This document shows, piece by piece, positions 1 through 10,236 of a stretch of 64,000 nucleotides of DNA; within the stretch, counting starts at the first letter, position 1; each line of letters starts with the position of its first letter. The notes under the pieces were generated by a model. It ran no database searches and was not told the DNA's origin. It worked only from the letters and a program-made list of their open reading frames with translations. The stretch is from contig NC_026478.1 in NCBI RefSeq assembly GCF_000328475.2, positions 434,001 through 498,000 on the forward strand. Reading direction: 5' to 3'. The DNA comes from Mycosarcoma maydis (taxonomy: Eukaryota; Basidiomycota; Ustilaginomycetes; Ustilaginales). A program made the translations under genes and the position numbers.

Positions 1-321
1 GTAAATCTGCATACTGTCGCACGAAATCACTTCTGCCCCCTCCCGATTCCCAAACCCAGAACCATCCGAGCCAATCGCCAGCGACAATTCAACAGACAGC
101 TTCGTCTTGCCCGTCCCCGTGCTGCCAAAGATCGTAATCACATCAGGCGTCCTCGGCTGTACCTGCAAAGCGACCAAGCCAAGATCCTGCAATCCTCCAA
201 CCGAAACCAACAGACGCGACACGCCAAACACGATCAAACAGCAAAAAAAAGCAGAAAGAAAGAGACAGAGAAAGAATGAATCGTATTTGAGTAAGAACAC
301 AGATCCCGACAAGCCGCGCAT
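1..321 (-). CDS. tRNA isopentenyltransferase (Mod5/MiaA family), N-terminal part, runs off the window
   Basis: Reading leftwards, the frame encodes a Walker A loop GSTGTGKT (about 115-138), then KLSVELS, and EVISCDSMQIY at the window edge. This is the N-terminal signature of dimethylallyl-diphosphate:tRNA transferases, which add an isopentenyl group to A37 of tRNAs reading UNN codons. The remainder of the enzyme lies outside the window. The nearest in-frame ATG is at 321, which would give a leader of about 60 residues that is hydrophobic and is encoded by a pyrimidine-rich, intron-like stretch. A better-looking coding exon begins at 186, after an acceptor (CAG ending at 187), and would join in frame to the upstream aminopeptidase gene. 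The family call is firm. The start, and whether the protein is made alone or as a fusion, are open. Confidence 0.8.
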   Translation of the reverse strand, partial: MRGLSGSVFLLKYDSFFLCLFLSAFFCCLIVFGVSRLLVSVGGLQDLGLVALQVQPRTPDVITIFGSTGTGKTKLSVELSLAIGSDGSGFGNREGAEVISCDSMQIY

Positions 322-573
322 CTCAAAGACCAAGATCCTGCAAAGCAAAGAGGCGAGAAAGCAAATGCAGAGACCCAACGAGCGATCGACAAAGCGAACA
401 GCATTATCGAGGCGTGTCAGCATCACTATGCGCAACAATCTCCCGAACCTCGGTGCGTTGCAGCCTAGCAAGTATCTTTGCATCGAGCTACTCGAGATCG
501 CATCGACCCCAGTCAAGCGCCGAAAACCTATCCAGAGAGCATGCAGAGCAAGATGGCCCACTGGTCTACTTAC
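186..573 (-). other. Alternatively spliced, stop-free intron joining two genes
   Basis: The GTAAGT donor begins at 573. Two acceptors lie downstream on the minus strand: CAG ending at 338 (intron 236 nt) and CAG ending at 187 (intron 387 nt). Both are followed by GATCTTGG, so both restore the residues DLGL. The first then reaches TGA at 325-323. The second stays open into the isopentenyltransferase P-loop. The 129 codons between donor and second acceptor contain no stop in the aminopeptidase frame, so intron retention would also give a fusion. A long pyrimidine tract (about 240-290) precedes the second acceptor, as expected for a real splice site. Confidence 0.65.
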
Positions 574-2454
574 CTTTTCGATCTGTGCCGCAGCAATTGG
601 GTGGTAGAAACTCTTGTTGTCGAGGAACGTCTTCTTGGCCAGCTCGGGCTCGACCTTGTTGAGTGCGCGGTAGACGGTTCGGCAAAACTTCATCCTGCCC
701 TGTCCCTTGACCCATTCGGCAGCCTGCTGAGCGTACTTGCCGCCCTTGACCTCCAACGCAACCTCAAAGAAGCGCAGCAGCACTTCACCGTTGGACGCCT
801 TGCTAAATTCGTACACCTCGTCGAGCTTGTGCGTGATGGCCAGAGGCACCTTGGGTCCCGAGTGCAGACGCTCGAGGAAGACGACGACCTGGTTGGCATT
901 CCAGCCTTTGATGTCCGCAGGTCTAAACTTGGCGTTCTCGAGCGTAGCATGGCCATCGATCACCTGGATCCAGCGGCTGGCGAGCGAAAACGCTTGCTCG
1001 GCCAGGCTAGTGTCGTATTCCATCTTGACAGGCAGCTCCAGTCCTTCACCGTAGAGCCAAGCGTCCCAATCGACCTTGTGAAGCGCAGCGGTCGCCTCTG
1101 CGTTGCTCTCAAAAAACTTGAACAGATGCTCGCGCCACTCTTGCGTGGTGACGGAACGGTTGTAGAAGGCGTGGAAGTAGCTCTTGGCGTAAGGGAGGAA
1201 GTTGTCCAGACCGCCGACGGTGCGTTCGAGGTACAGGAGGAAGTTGGAACCTTTCTCATATGGGATCGAACTAAAGGCGTCGTCAGGATCCTCACCGTCC
1301 TTGAAGGCGGGAATCAAACGCTGGAAGCGAGGCGTGTCCGTGAACTGCGCCAGCGCATCCTTGAGCGCCTTGGAGCCAATGATGTAAGAAAAGCCACGAT
1401 GAGCAGGCCCCTCCTTGGGCCCATGAACCTCCTGAAGCAATAGACGCTCGAGGTAGACGGTCCATCCCTCGTTGAGCCAAAAGTGGGTCCAGTTGGCGCA
1501 TGAGGTAAGGTTGCCGGACCACGAGTGGCAGAGCTCGTGTAGCAGCACGTCGGTCAAACTTCGGTCACCGCAGACTAGCGAAGGAGTCAAGGTGGTCAAG
1601 TTGGCGTTCTCCATGCCGCCGTAAGGGAAGGAGGGCGGAAGCACCACTGAGTCGTAACGCGTCCAAGAATAGGGCGAGATGACTTTTTCTGCGTGTTCGA
1701 GGAAGCGCTCTGCATCTGCTTCAAACTCCCACTGAACAGCATCAGCATTGGGTGGTTCGGCCCAGATACCGGTGCGCTCTCCGAGCTTGCGGAACTCCAA
1801 GTCGCCTCCTACGATGGCGATGAGGTACGAGGGAATGCCGACGGGCTGCTTAAAGTGGTAAGTGGCAGCTTTGCTAGGCTTGGAGTCGTCCTTGAGGGCA
1901 GACATGAGAACGGGGATGCGCGAGTGGACAGTAGCAGTGTAGGTGATCTTGTGAGAGGGTGAGTCGATGCAAGGGACGAGCGAGCGGCAGTGAATGGCCT
2001 GGCACTGGGAGTAGAGGAAAGGGTTGGTCTGCCCAGCGGTCTGCTCGGTTGTGAGCCAACCAAGGGCGGTGCAGTGTTCGGTGGTAGAGTAGTCGATGTC
2101 TACGTGGACCTTGTCCCCCTTTTTGTTGATGGAAGAAGGGATAGGGATGTGGAGGGGAGCACCGAGGGTACCGCGCTGAGTGCCGAGAGTGTAGTCGACT
2201 TGCTTGCCTTCGACGTGGACCGAGTCGATCTTGAGGTAGCTTGCGTCGAGGATGATGGAAGTGATGCCGGGCTGAATAAGCTCGATGACATGCGAGACGC
2301 GACCCGAGATGGTGCGAGCGTTCCAGTCGATGCTCCAATCGAGGTGCAAGTGGAGCGGCTTGTACTCGGCCACCTTGGAGTGGGTGTGGATATCCTCAGG
2401 CACGCGCAGGGCGGGTGCACCGACCGAGGCAGGATTGGGCGGAGTCCAGGTCAT
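323..2454 (-). CDS. Leukotriene A-4 hydrolase-type M1 zinc aminopeptidase
   Basis: Exon 1 is 574-2454 (ATG at 2454, 627 codons) and exon 2 is 323-337, giving about 631 residues, the usual length for this family. The zinc site HELCH is at residues 306-310 with the third ligand in NEGW (Glu329), the correct HEXXH-x18-E spacing. The substrate-binding GGMEN motif is at 279-283. The family are cytosolic or nuclear aminopeptidases that can also open leukotriene A4 (yeast Lap2). Exon 1 ends ...QIEK before a GTAAGT donor (573). Splicing to the acceptor ending at 338 adds DLGL and a stop, matching the family's C-terminal end. A second acceptor ending at 187 also begins with DLGL but continues into the isopentenyltransferase. 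Identity is very sure; the relative use of the two acceptors is unknown. Confidence 0.93.
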
Positions 2455-4542
2455 GGTTGCGAACGAAAAAGCAGGTACGTTGCTGGGAGATTGGCGAGAA
2501 GGAGAGCCGCGTATCGACGCACGAGTGTTTGGGTAGGGTCTTTGGGGTCTTGCGTGGGTGAAAAGAGGAGCCACAAAATTGGGCCGGAACGTAGAAGCGA
2601 ACGAGCGGGGGGAATGGGATGCGCGTACAAAGACCGAAATGGGCGAGTAAAGGTGTGCCGACAGCACCATGGAACCGTGTGAACGGTACAAGTAGATGCG
2701 TCGAGCAAGAGTATGACGGGTCGGGTGGTTTGGAAGAGCTGACGATCGAGATAGCTGCAGCGGTGATATTCATATGAGCCCTACATAAGTTACATCAAGC
2801 GTGAAGACGTGAGTGTCGGCTGACAGGGCCCCGGTTGCGCTTTTAGTCGGCCGTATAGAAACTAACCGGAATCTTACATGAAACTACAAATTTCCATGTC
2901 CGTGTTTCACGTTCCACGTAACTGAGCACTTTCCACGGTTCACCATCACGCATCGTGAATGGTGAATTCTGTGTTTTTATCACACTCGTGACTGGCTTCC
3001 CCACCTTTGCCCATGTCTGGTAGACGTCGTATCATCTTGCGCGTTTGATAGAAACACAGTCGTTAGTGCGTGATTGCAAACGCGGCGGTGATAGTCGAGA
3101 CACACTAGGCTACAGGTGGATCAGGGGCTTCTGTCTACTTGGGCTTGGATTGGCGGCGATTTCGAGGTTGCAGAACGAGAGATAGACTCGGAACGGCTCG
3201 CCAGTGGATGCTGCGGCATGTGTGCGTTCAAGTGCATGGCAACGATTCGATTCATGGTGCAGGATGAATAGAGAGAGTCGCGAGTCGAAGTTGACGGTGG
3301 TAGATGTCACGTGTGCAAAGGCTAGCTCAAGGCTACGTATGGCCAGTGTGAGTCCTGAACGGGTTGAACTGTAGAGAAGTTGGCAACCACGGAAATGAAT
3401 CGTGGATCGCGAATAGGAGCTTGCTGCTTTGCGGCGTGCATATCGCCTAAGCGTAGCGCAGCGCGAGTCTGGGGCCGCTCCTTGATGCTTGTACGGAACC
3501 GCTTAGAAGCGTGAGCCTGTCATGGCATCTCGCTTAGATCTTGTTTTTGCTCGGTCTAACTCACGACTTGGTGCTGTTTTGGCAGGCGTCCGCGCAGTCA
3601 ACTCGGATAACTTAGCCATACCGCACAGTCGACATTCACGAATGATGCATCATGCGCAGCCACCATTCGTGGTTATGGCCTGCACGTTGTACGGCTAGCT
3701 TTGCTCGCATATGCTGTTGACCCCACATTGGCGCAGAAGTGAGCCAGCATCCATCCAGAGGGCCATGTGCTAAAGCAAAGTACAGTGGCAACCTTGGACC
3801 TGCGCAAAGCTCACGAGGTGCGTGGGCTGAAAAGCATCTTGAGCCACCGAGGCGGGTCGATCGCTTGCAGAAGTGGAATGGACCCTGGGCAACGCTTGGG
3901 ACGGCCGCGCCTGTTGACGCCATTCGTGATTCGTGATTCAGCTTTTCTCAAGCTATGCGTGGGGAAAGGAAAAGAGACGTGAGAGCGACGACTGTGACTC
4001 TCACGTCTGTGACTATGGATATTTTCTTTCATGTCTCTGTTTTCAACATCTTTTTGGCTCTCGCTTGCTTCGCAGCCGTCTGTAGTAGAGAAGCCCACTA
4101 TTCGTGATTCGTGTTTCGTGATTGTCTTGCCTTTGGCTTGCCTTTCGACCCTATTTGCCTCTCTCCCATGATGCATACGAGCTACGTTACCCAGCTCCAC
4201 CGCCCCATCAGCAGCCAGCTCATGCAGCACTCGCATGGGTAGCCGCCAGCATTAAAGCGTCCAACACGCATTTAGTTCAGCTACCAAACAGCTCAAACGC
4301 ATTTCCGTCTTGCCCACTTTCGATTCTTGGGCTTCACTGTTTTTTGTCTGCAGCTCTTCATCAAGCCGTTGACCTGCAAACGTTGCTGGCCTTCACGCTC
4401 GCAAATCAAACCTTACCTTGACCTTGATCCATCATTCCTTTTGGCCGGCTCCTCCAACTTGATCTCTCCTACGCTCGCTAGCACCGCTTCACTACGCGAA
4501 CCAAGCCTCATTTCTATTACAAGAGCAAGCCAAGTCGCAACC
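2455..4542. other. Spacer, divergent promoter region with dispersed repeats
   Basis: No convincing coding sequence is seen on either strand; the open frames are short and unlike known proteins. The region carries copies of the ATTCGTGA/TCACGAAT element (about 2955-2970, 3633-3640, 3922-3940, 4098-4122). It separates the minus-strand aminopeptidase (start 2454) from the plus-strand gene at 4543 and should hold both promoters. The last 300 bases are rich in CT, typical of 5' leaders in this genome. Confidence 0.5.
3922..4122. repeat. Dispersed ATTCGTGATT elements
   Basis: Two groups: CCATTCGTGATTCGTGATTC (3920-3939) and TATTCGTGATTCGTG plus TTTCGTGATTG (4099-4122). They belong to the motif family found in most spacers of this window. 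Confidence 0.8.
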
Positions 4543-5145
4543 ATGACAAGCTCAGAGACAGCAAGGGCCATTGTGTTTGTCAGCTTGGTCCTCCTCGGCT
4601 GCCTCATCCGCACCTATATCCGAACCGCCAACGGCGAAAAGGAAGATGAAGTCCACTTTTGGTCTTCGCCGTTCAGTCAACTTGAGCAACACGGCCGTGC
4701 TGCGTCTAGTGAGAAAGAATCCACTTTCACTCTCCCTGCCGATGGCGCTCATCGCCCACGCAGCACAAACACCTCGAGTGGCGAAGCGAACCAGGCTGTG
4801 TCGGTGCTTGACCAACAACCACCATGCTATCCACCTTTGCTCGCCGAGATTGCAGGCAAGCAAGACAGTCGCCTCGTTACGGCTCATCCTGCCTCGATTC
4901 AAACCTACAACGGCTCTGAAGTTGACGAAGCATACGAGGACTGGGCGGCGATGCACCATGCACGCGGTGCAGTGTCCGAAGATGCCGAGACCAGCATCGA
5001 CAATCTGCTGCAACGAAGACAGCTGCACAAAGCTATGCGATTGCCATCCTTGCGTGCCGACTTGGACGCCTTGGACGCCAACGGGCCAGAGACGCCTACC
5101 ATCTGGACAGCGCACTTTCCAGCAGCGCAACTCCGACCTTACTAG
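4543..5145 (+). CDS. Hypothetical one-pass membrane protein
   Basis: A 200-residue frame from ATG 4543, preceded by the favourable context AACC. Residues 8-24 form one hydrophobic segment (IVFVSLVLLGCLIR) right after a short N-terminus, so the product may be a signal-anchored or secreted protein. The rest is polar and low in recognisable motifs, with many Ser, Ala and acidic residues. The open frame extends 72 codons further upstream to another ATG (4327), but the added part has the composition of an untranslated leader, so the inner ATG is preferred. I recognise no family. It may be a lineage-specific gene or a chance frame. Confidence 0.5.
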   Translation: MTSSETARAIVFVSLVLLGCLIRTYIRTANGEKEDEVHFWSSPFSQLEQHGRAASSEKESTFTLPADGAHRPRSTNTSSGEANQAVSVLDQQPPCYPPLLAEIAGKQDSRLVTAHPASIQTYNGSEVDEAYEDWAAMHHARGAVSEDAETSIDNLLQRRQLHKAMRLPSLRADLDALDANGPETPTIWTAHFPAAQLRPY

Positions 5146-5675
5146 CTAGGCTGCTGTCAATCAACTCATCTTGTTCTGAATCGATTCTCAATCTCAGACT
5201 CAGCATCAAGGTTTCCACAGTTCAACTTTGAATGCAGTTGCAACCATTCACGATTGCCAACTCGCGCGGATTTGGGTTTTCATGAACCGAAATTCAGACA
5301 CACACCGCTAAGTGTCTGCCTTGATGGACGCTTGCTTGCATTTCGTATGCACTCTACGCCGCGTGCCGCTTTCCCAGCTCTGTCTGATCCGCGCGTCATT
5401 TTCCTCTGCGGCTGCACTTTCTACTCATGGCGACTCGTCTTGGAGCTCTACTGGAGCTCAAGGCGGGCACGCCACCATACCCTTGCCTTTCCACCGAGCT
5501 TGTCTCGCTGGAATCCGTCTGTAGCTCACTCGCATTCACTTTTACATTCGCATTCGCATTCGCAAGCATCTGGTCTCTCGCTCTCTGTATTTAACATGCT
5601 CTTGATCTCAGAATACCAAGCGCTCTTTATCTCACTCGTCCCGTTCCGCTGCGCCAGAAGAGGCTCTGCACCGCC
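5146..5675. other. Spacer upstream of the cohesin gene
   Basis: No gene is seen. It contains a short tandem repeat of CATTCG (about 5544-5562) and pyrimidine-rich sequence leading to the ATG at 5676. It holds the 3' end of the preceding gene and the promoter and leader of the next. Confidence 0.5.
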
Positions 5676-7619
5676 ATGTTTTACAATCACGACATTTTGT
5701 CTCGACGCAAGACGGGTCTGGGCATCGTCTGGCTAGCGGCGACGCTCGGCGATCGAAGTATCGTCCGACGGCTCAGCCGCAAGGAGATTCTGAACGTCGA
5801 CATTGGCGGAGCGTGCGAGTACGTGCGTCGGCCTACGGAGCCGCTATCGCTTCGGCTTTCGAGTCAGCTCATGTTCGGGCTGGTCAAACTTTACTTTCAT
5901 CGAACCGATCTGCTATACCACGATGTAACGAGTGCACACAGCGAAGTGAGACGGACAATGCTGTCGACTACGATTGTGCGGACCGAGGAATCCAAGCAGC
6001 TCGATATGCGCAAGATGGTAGCGAGCAGAGATGCGATTACGATGCCGCTGGATTTGGCCTTCTTCACGCTGGATTTCGACGCGGTCGCTACGGGCATGTT
6101 GTACAGATGGAGTGTTGAACCACCACAGAGAGGCGGCTTGCAGGAGCAGAGCGTGGAGGATGGATTTAGAACGCCGACGCCCGCCTCGTTTGTCGAGCAG
6201 GAGGAGAGAATCACGCTACCAGAGACACGCTTTGACGAGCAGGAGTTGGGTCTGCCGAGAGCGTTCGGAGAAGTCGAGGATTTCGGTGCCATGTCGGCAG
6301 AAGGTGGGTTTGATGAGGACGAGGCAGAGCGGCTGGATTTGGGCTTGGAAGGTGCCGAGTTCGTTCAAGATCGACCGGATGTCTTGGTGCCAGCCGCACC
6401 CGAAGGCATTCAACGTCGATCTGTCGGCGACGATACGATCACGTCACAATGGCAAGAACTCGAACAAAGACTGACGCAAGAAGCGGCGCGCATGGAAGCG
6501 GGTGCTCTCATCGAAGGCATTCCCACCGTCACCCCCGCTCGTCGATCGCGAGACCAAGAGGACGCAGCCGAGGTCGAAGCATCTCTGCGACTTGCAGCTC
6601 GCCAACGCCGAATCGCACCGTTTCCGTCTGAAGATGGCACCACCATGCTCAGCGACACGCAATTGCGCTTGGCTCGAAGCGACTATGCACAGCGTATGGC
6701 TACCGAGCGTGCTGCAGCACAAGACAGAGCGAGACGCAGCGCAGCGCATGTCACAGCACGCCACTTGTTGTTGAGCCCACCGCAAGATATGGCACTCCAT
6801 CCGGCGTTGGCGGGAATGTGGCAGATGACGGTGGGACAGCACCTTGTCTCACGTCGAGCGTGGTTCGTTCAGATGCGAACCGAGGCTGCACTTGCACCTG
6901 TCGACGAGCTACCGCCGACACCTCCTCCGCCGACACCGATCGCGCTGGATTTGGACGAGGTGGCTGACGTAGGCGTGGCACGAGCAGCGGTAGCCATGCC
7001 GGACTTACCAGCTGCACTTCGCGGCGCTCGAGAGTCTCTTCCCTGGAACGTTTTTATGGAGCACCGTAGAAGGTCGTCCATGATGCCATCGATTTCCTAT
7101 GATCAGCCACCCACCGTGGAACGCGCAACAACACCGCTTCGACTGCGCGACGTTTCAGTGGAAACACCCACAGGATTGCGTCGATTGCCACCGCACGAAT
7201 CACCGCTCTTTCCACCCGCTTCGCCATCCACCGTGGCGGCACTCGACGTGTTCGACCTGCCCCCACTGTCCGTTGCGAGAACACCGTCTGTCGAGCCATT
7301 CAGACTTGGCCTCCCCGCCGCCGCCACCACTGCAGCAGTGGGCGAGGCGGAGCGTTCGCCTACTCCACCCTACCAATTCTTGCAACAAGACATGCAGGAG
7401 GAGACGCGCAATTTTCTCGAGTACGCACGTTCGATTCGAGAGCAGTTACAAGATCCGGATTTCTTGTTTTTCAGCGACCTCGCTCCCGTAGCCAGCAGCA
7501 CACCAGCTGTTGCTGCGCAGGCATTCTACCATACACTGGCGCTTGCTGGTCGAGCCAGCTTCAAAGTCAAGCAGGATGAAGCGTACCAGGAGATCCGCAT
7601 TTTTCTCGTTCATCCATGA
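5676..7619 (+). CDS. REC8: Rec8-type kleisin, meiotic cohesin subunit
   Basis: 647 residues from ATG 5676 (GCCATG context). Residues 1-100 are the Rad21/Rec8 N-terminal domain, starting MFYNHDILSRRKTGLGIVWL, with the AATLG and SLRLSSQLMFGL blocks that bind the SMC3 head. The middle is long, acidic and poorly conserved, as usual for kleisins. The last 70 residues (ETRNFLEYARSI...FKVKQDEAYQEIRI) fit the C-terminal winged helix that binds the SMC1 head. Kleisins close the cohesin ring; Rec8 replaces Rad21 in meiosis. The N-terminal block looks closer to fission-yeast Rec8 than to Rad21, but this rests on memory of the families, so the mitotic paralogue is not excluded. Confidence 0.82.
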   Translation: MFYNHDILSRRKTGLGIVWLAATLGDRSIVRRLSRKEILNVDIGGACEYVRRPTEPLSLRLSSQLMFGLVKLYFHRTDLLYHDVTSAHSEVRRTMLSTTIVRTEESKQLDMRKMVASRDAITMPLDLAFFTLDFDAVATGMLYRWSVEPPQRGGLQEQSVEDGFRTPTPASFVEQEERITLPETRFDEQELGLPRAFGEVEDFGAMSAEGGFDEDEAERLDLGLEGAEFVQDRPDVLVPAAPEGIQRRSVGDDTITSQWQELEQRLTQEAARMEAGALIEGIPTVTPARRSRDQEDAAEVEASLRLAARQRRIAPFPSEDGTTMLSDTQLRLARSDYAQRMATERAAAQDRARRSAAHVTARHLLLSPPQDMALHPALAGMWQMTVGQHLVSRRAWFVQMRTEAALAPVDELPPTPPPPTPIALDLDEVADVGVARAAVAMPDLPAALRGARESLPWNVFMEHRRRSSMMPSISYDQPPTVERATTPLRLRDVSVETPTGLRRLPPHESPLFPPASPSTVAALDVFDLPPLSVARTPSVEPFRLGLPAAATTAAVGEAERSPTPPYQFLQQDMQEETRNFLEYARSIREQLQDPDFLFFSDLAPVASSTPAVAAQAFYHTLALAGRASFKVKQDEAYQEIRIFLVHP

Positions 7620-8307
7620 CGCAGCATCAAAGACAGAGCGCTCACGTCAACATGTGTGCGTATTCTACATTCGTGATTTACGGCCAAGCAAGCTGCTGCT
7701 GTAAATCACTGAATGGTATTCGCGATTTACGATTCAAGATTCTGTTACCGTGTTAGGTGTGGGCCAAAAGTCGCAGAGTCTGAGTTAGCGACACTCACGA
7801 CTCGTGACTTGTTTAGCACCCGTTTTTTTTGATATTTTTTGATGATTTTTCTTGGGCTGTGTTATATGAGACATGACGTGCACCTTTGTGTGTTGCACGT
7901 TCCATGCGACGACAGTCGTGAGTAGCATGTAAAGAAAAATGAAAGCGTGTGTGTGCTGCGTAATCCGGTGTCTGCTCTCGCGTCTGCTTTTCCAGCAACC
8001 AACCAGCGGGTCCAAATTTGACTCGTGTTAGCTGTCGTGAGCGGGTCAACGCCTATCTATATATATTCAATCAACCACACCTCTTTGTGCTACCCTATCC
8101 ATACACTGCTTGCTTTGTCACGTAGCTTCGGCCGCAAGTCGAAAGCTTGAGCTTCCACACGGCTGCACAACCTCGATCCGACAGCCAACATATATCGTCA
8201 CTCGGTGCTCTTGGTAACTTGCAGGCGAGAGTCGCACAGTGCACAGCGCACACGCACACACTCTCTCATCGACTTGACAAAGAGCACTAGCACTGGTACT
8301 GCCAACA
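7620..8307. other. Spacer and promoter of the MCH1-like gene
   Basis: No gene is seen. There are repeat elements at about 7663-7680 and 7716-7735, and an ACTCACGACTCGTGACT-type copy at 7792-7808. A TATA-like run (CTATATATATATT region, 8055-8068) lies about 250 bases before the ATG at 8308 and is a plausible core promoter. Confidence 0.45.
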
Positions 8308-10236
8308 ATGGCTCTCACAACAGTGCCATCAACTTGCTCGCACGCTCACAGCGGAGCACTACGGAACCTCGCACCCGAAGAACACAAACGTCTCTTACGG
8401 CGCAAGATCATCTCTCTCGTCGGCTCGATATGCGTTGCGCTCTCGGCTGGTTCCAACTACGCCTTTTCTTCGTTCGCGCCTCAGCTCCAGGAATCGCTGC
8501 ACCTCACATCGACGCAAATCAACCTGATAGGTATCGCAGGAAATGCAGGCGTCTACCTTTCCTCGCCACTGTGGGGTAGGTTCATCGACAAGCGTGGACC
8601 GCAGACCGCGTTGATCGTCGCAGCCGTACTCGTGCCTATCGGATACGCCGGCCTGTCCATGTCGTACACCGGTGACTGGTCCTCGCATTCCACCGGCGTC
8701 CTGTTTGGCCTTAATCTGCTCACCGGCATCGGCAACAGCGGTGGCTTTACAGCCGCCATGAACGCTCAGGCCAAGTCGTGGGGTGGTAGCAGAAGGGGCA
8801 CTGCCACAGCGTTGGTCTTGTCCGGCTTTGGTTTGAGCGCGTTTTTCTACTCGTCGCTCTCGCATTTGCTCTTTCCGGGAAATACAGGCGACTATCTGTT
8901 GCTCTTGGCATTCGGTAGCATGACGAGCATGTTGATCGGGTTAGGTCTGATCAAAATCATCCCGCCTATCGAAGTCGGTGATGGCGAGCGAGCGCGAGAT
9001 GGCGTGAGGAGCGCCGAACGTGCCGGCTCAACACAATACTTGCGACGCAGAACATCTTCCGACATTGGTGCACGCGCCACCATCTGGCAGAGTCCAGAAG
9101 CGTTGTCTGCCGACGTAACGGACGATGAAGCTGATGAGCAGGAGCCAACGTATTCCAACGCTCGACTCGGCGTCGCAGGGACGTCTCGCAACGCTGGCGC
9201 TGCTTACCAAGACGGAACCTCGGCCATGGCTTCAGAAGCAGCACAGGACATGGACCCTGAATCGCAAGGCCTTCTCACTGGACGAGACGAGTCGAAACGT
9301 GGTTCGTCTCGAGCCGAAATCGATCCTTCGCACATCGACATTTCCGGCCGACGTCTGTTCCAACAGGTCGACTTCTTCCTCATCTTTTTTGTCATGACGC
9401 TCGTCTCCGGTGCCGGGCTGTTGCTGATCAACAATGTCGGAACGATCACAAAGACACTTTGGGACTTTGATCATCGCAACGATCCGGTGCTGGTCGCGGC
9501 TGACAATGCCGATGTTATCCGACGAACGCTTGCGTCGAACTCGACAAGGACGACAGCATCGCAATTGCAATCGCCATTGCAATTCGAAGCGTTCAAACTG
9601 AGCGCCAAATCGAGCGTGCAACAGTTGCAGGCCAAGCAAGTGTCGACGATTTCAGTGTGCAACTTTGGCGGGCGCATCTTTATCGGATTGCTGTCCGACC
9701 TACTGGTCAACAAGACGGGCAGCGCTTCGAATCGCGTTTGGCTGCTAATCGTGGTGACCACGTTGGCACTGGCGAGTCAGCTGCTCGCTGCGCTTCCCGG
9801 TGCGGTTACAACAGTGGATCATCTGTTTGGCGTCTCGGCTCTGACTGGCTTGGCGTACGGCACACTGTTTGGTGTCTGTCCAACGCTCATCTTCGAGTGG
9901 TTTGGCATGAAGCACTTTAGTCAGAATTACGGGTTTGTTAGTCTGTCGCCCGTGGTTGCGGGCAACGTGTTCAACTTGCTCTTTGGGCTGATCTACGATA
10001 GTCACGTTCCGCAGGACAAGCGCTTGCTAAGCGCGGTAGTGAATGCTTTCAAGCCGAGCGAGCGACCAGGGACGCCAGAGGATCATCCGTCCAGCAGACA
10101 TCTGTGTATGGACGGAGACGAGTGTTATCGTCAGGTGTTTGTTGTTACCAGTGTAGGCTGCGTTCTCGCTGTCGTGCTGAGTTTCGTGTTGGTCGTTAGG
10201 CGCGCAAGCAAGCTTCCGAGCTTCTTGACAAGGTGA
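8308..10236 (+). CDS. MCH1: Mch1-like major facilitator transporter
   Basis: 642 residues from ATG 8308. The N-terminal half has about six membrane segments beginning near residue 33 (RRKIISLVGSICVALSAGSN), with GIAGNAGVYLSSPLWGRFIDKRGP as the MFS loop 2-3 motif. A polar loop of about 135 residues (roughly 215-350) follows. The second half (from about 353, VDFFLIFFVMTLVSGAGLLL) has the remaining segments. The nodulin-like opening and GAGLLLINNVGTI block are typical of fungal Mch1 proteins, which resemble monocarboxylate transporters but have no proven substrate; the yeast protein is vacuolar. It converges with the small gene ending at 10376, leaving 140 bases between stops. Confidence 0.87.
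   Translation: MALTTVPSTCSHAHSGALRNLAPEEHKRLLRRKIISLVGSICVALSAGSNYAFSSFAPQLQESLHLTSTQINLIGIAGNAGVYLSSPLWGRFIDKRGPQTALIVAAVLVPIGYAGLSMSYTGDWSSHSTGVLFGLNLLTGIGNSGGFTAAMNAQAKSWGGSRRGTATALVLSGFGLSAFFYSSLSHLLFPGNTGDYLLLLAFGSMTSMLIGLGLIKIIPPIEVGDGERARDGVRSAERAGSTQYLRRRTSSDIGARATIWQSPEALSADVTDDEADEQEPTYSNARLGVAGTSRNAGAAYQDGTSAMASEAAQDMDPESQGLLTGRDESKRGSSRAEIDPSHIDISGRRLFQQVDFFLIFFVMTLVSGAGLLLINNVGTITKTLWDFDHRNDPVLVAADNADVIRRTLASNSTRTTASQLQSPLQFEAFKLSAKSSVQQLQAKQVSTISVCNFGGRIFIGLLSDLLVNKTGSASNRVWLLIVVTTLALASQLLAALPGAVTTVDHLFGVSALTGLAYGTLFGVCPTLIFEWFGMKHFSQNYGFVSLSPVVAGNVFNLLFGLIYDSHVPQDKRLLSAVVNAFKPSERPGTPEDHPSSRHLCMDGDECYRQVFVVTSVGCVLAVVLSFVLVVRRASKLPSFLTR

Noticed and set aside
478..1443. 321-codon plus-strand frame over the aminopeptidase
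   Set aside because: It is antisense to a well-conserved M1 peptidase exon and has no protein-like motif; it follows from the codon bias of the real gene.
4327..4542. N-terminal extension of the hypothetical membrane protein to ATG 4327
   Set aside because: The extra 72 codons look like CT-rich leader, and the inner ATG 4543 has a better context and leads straight into the hydrophobic segment.
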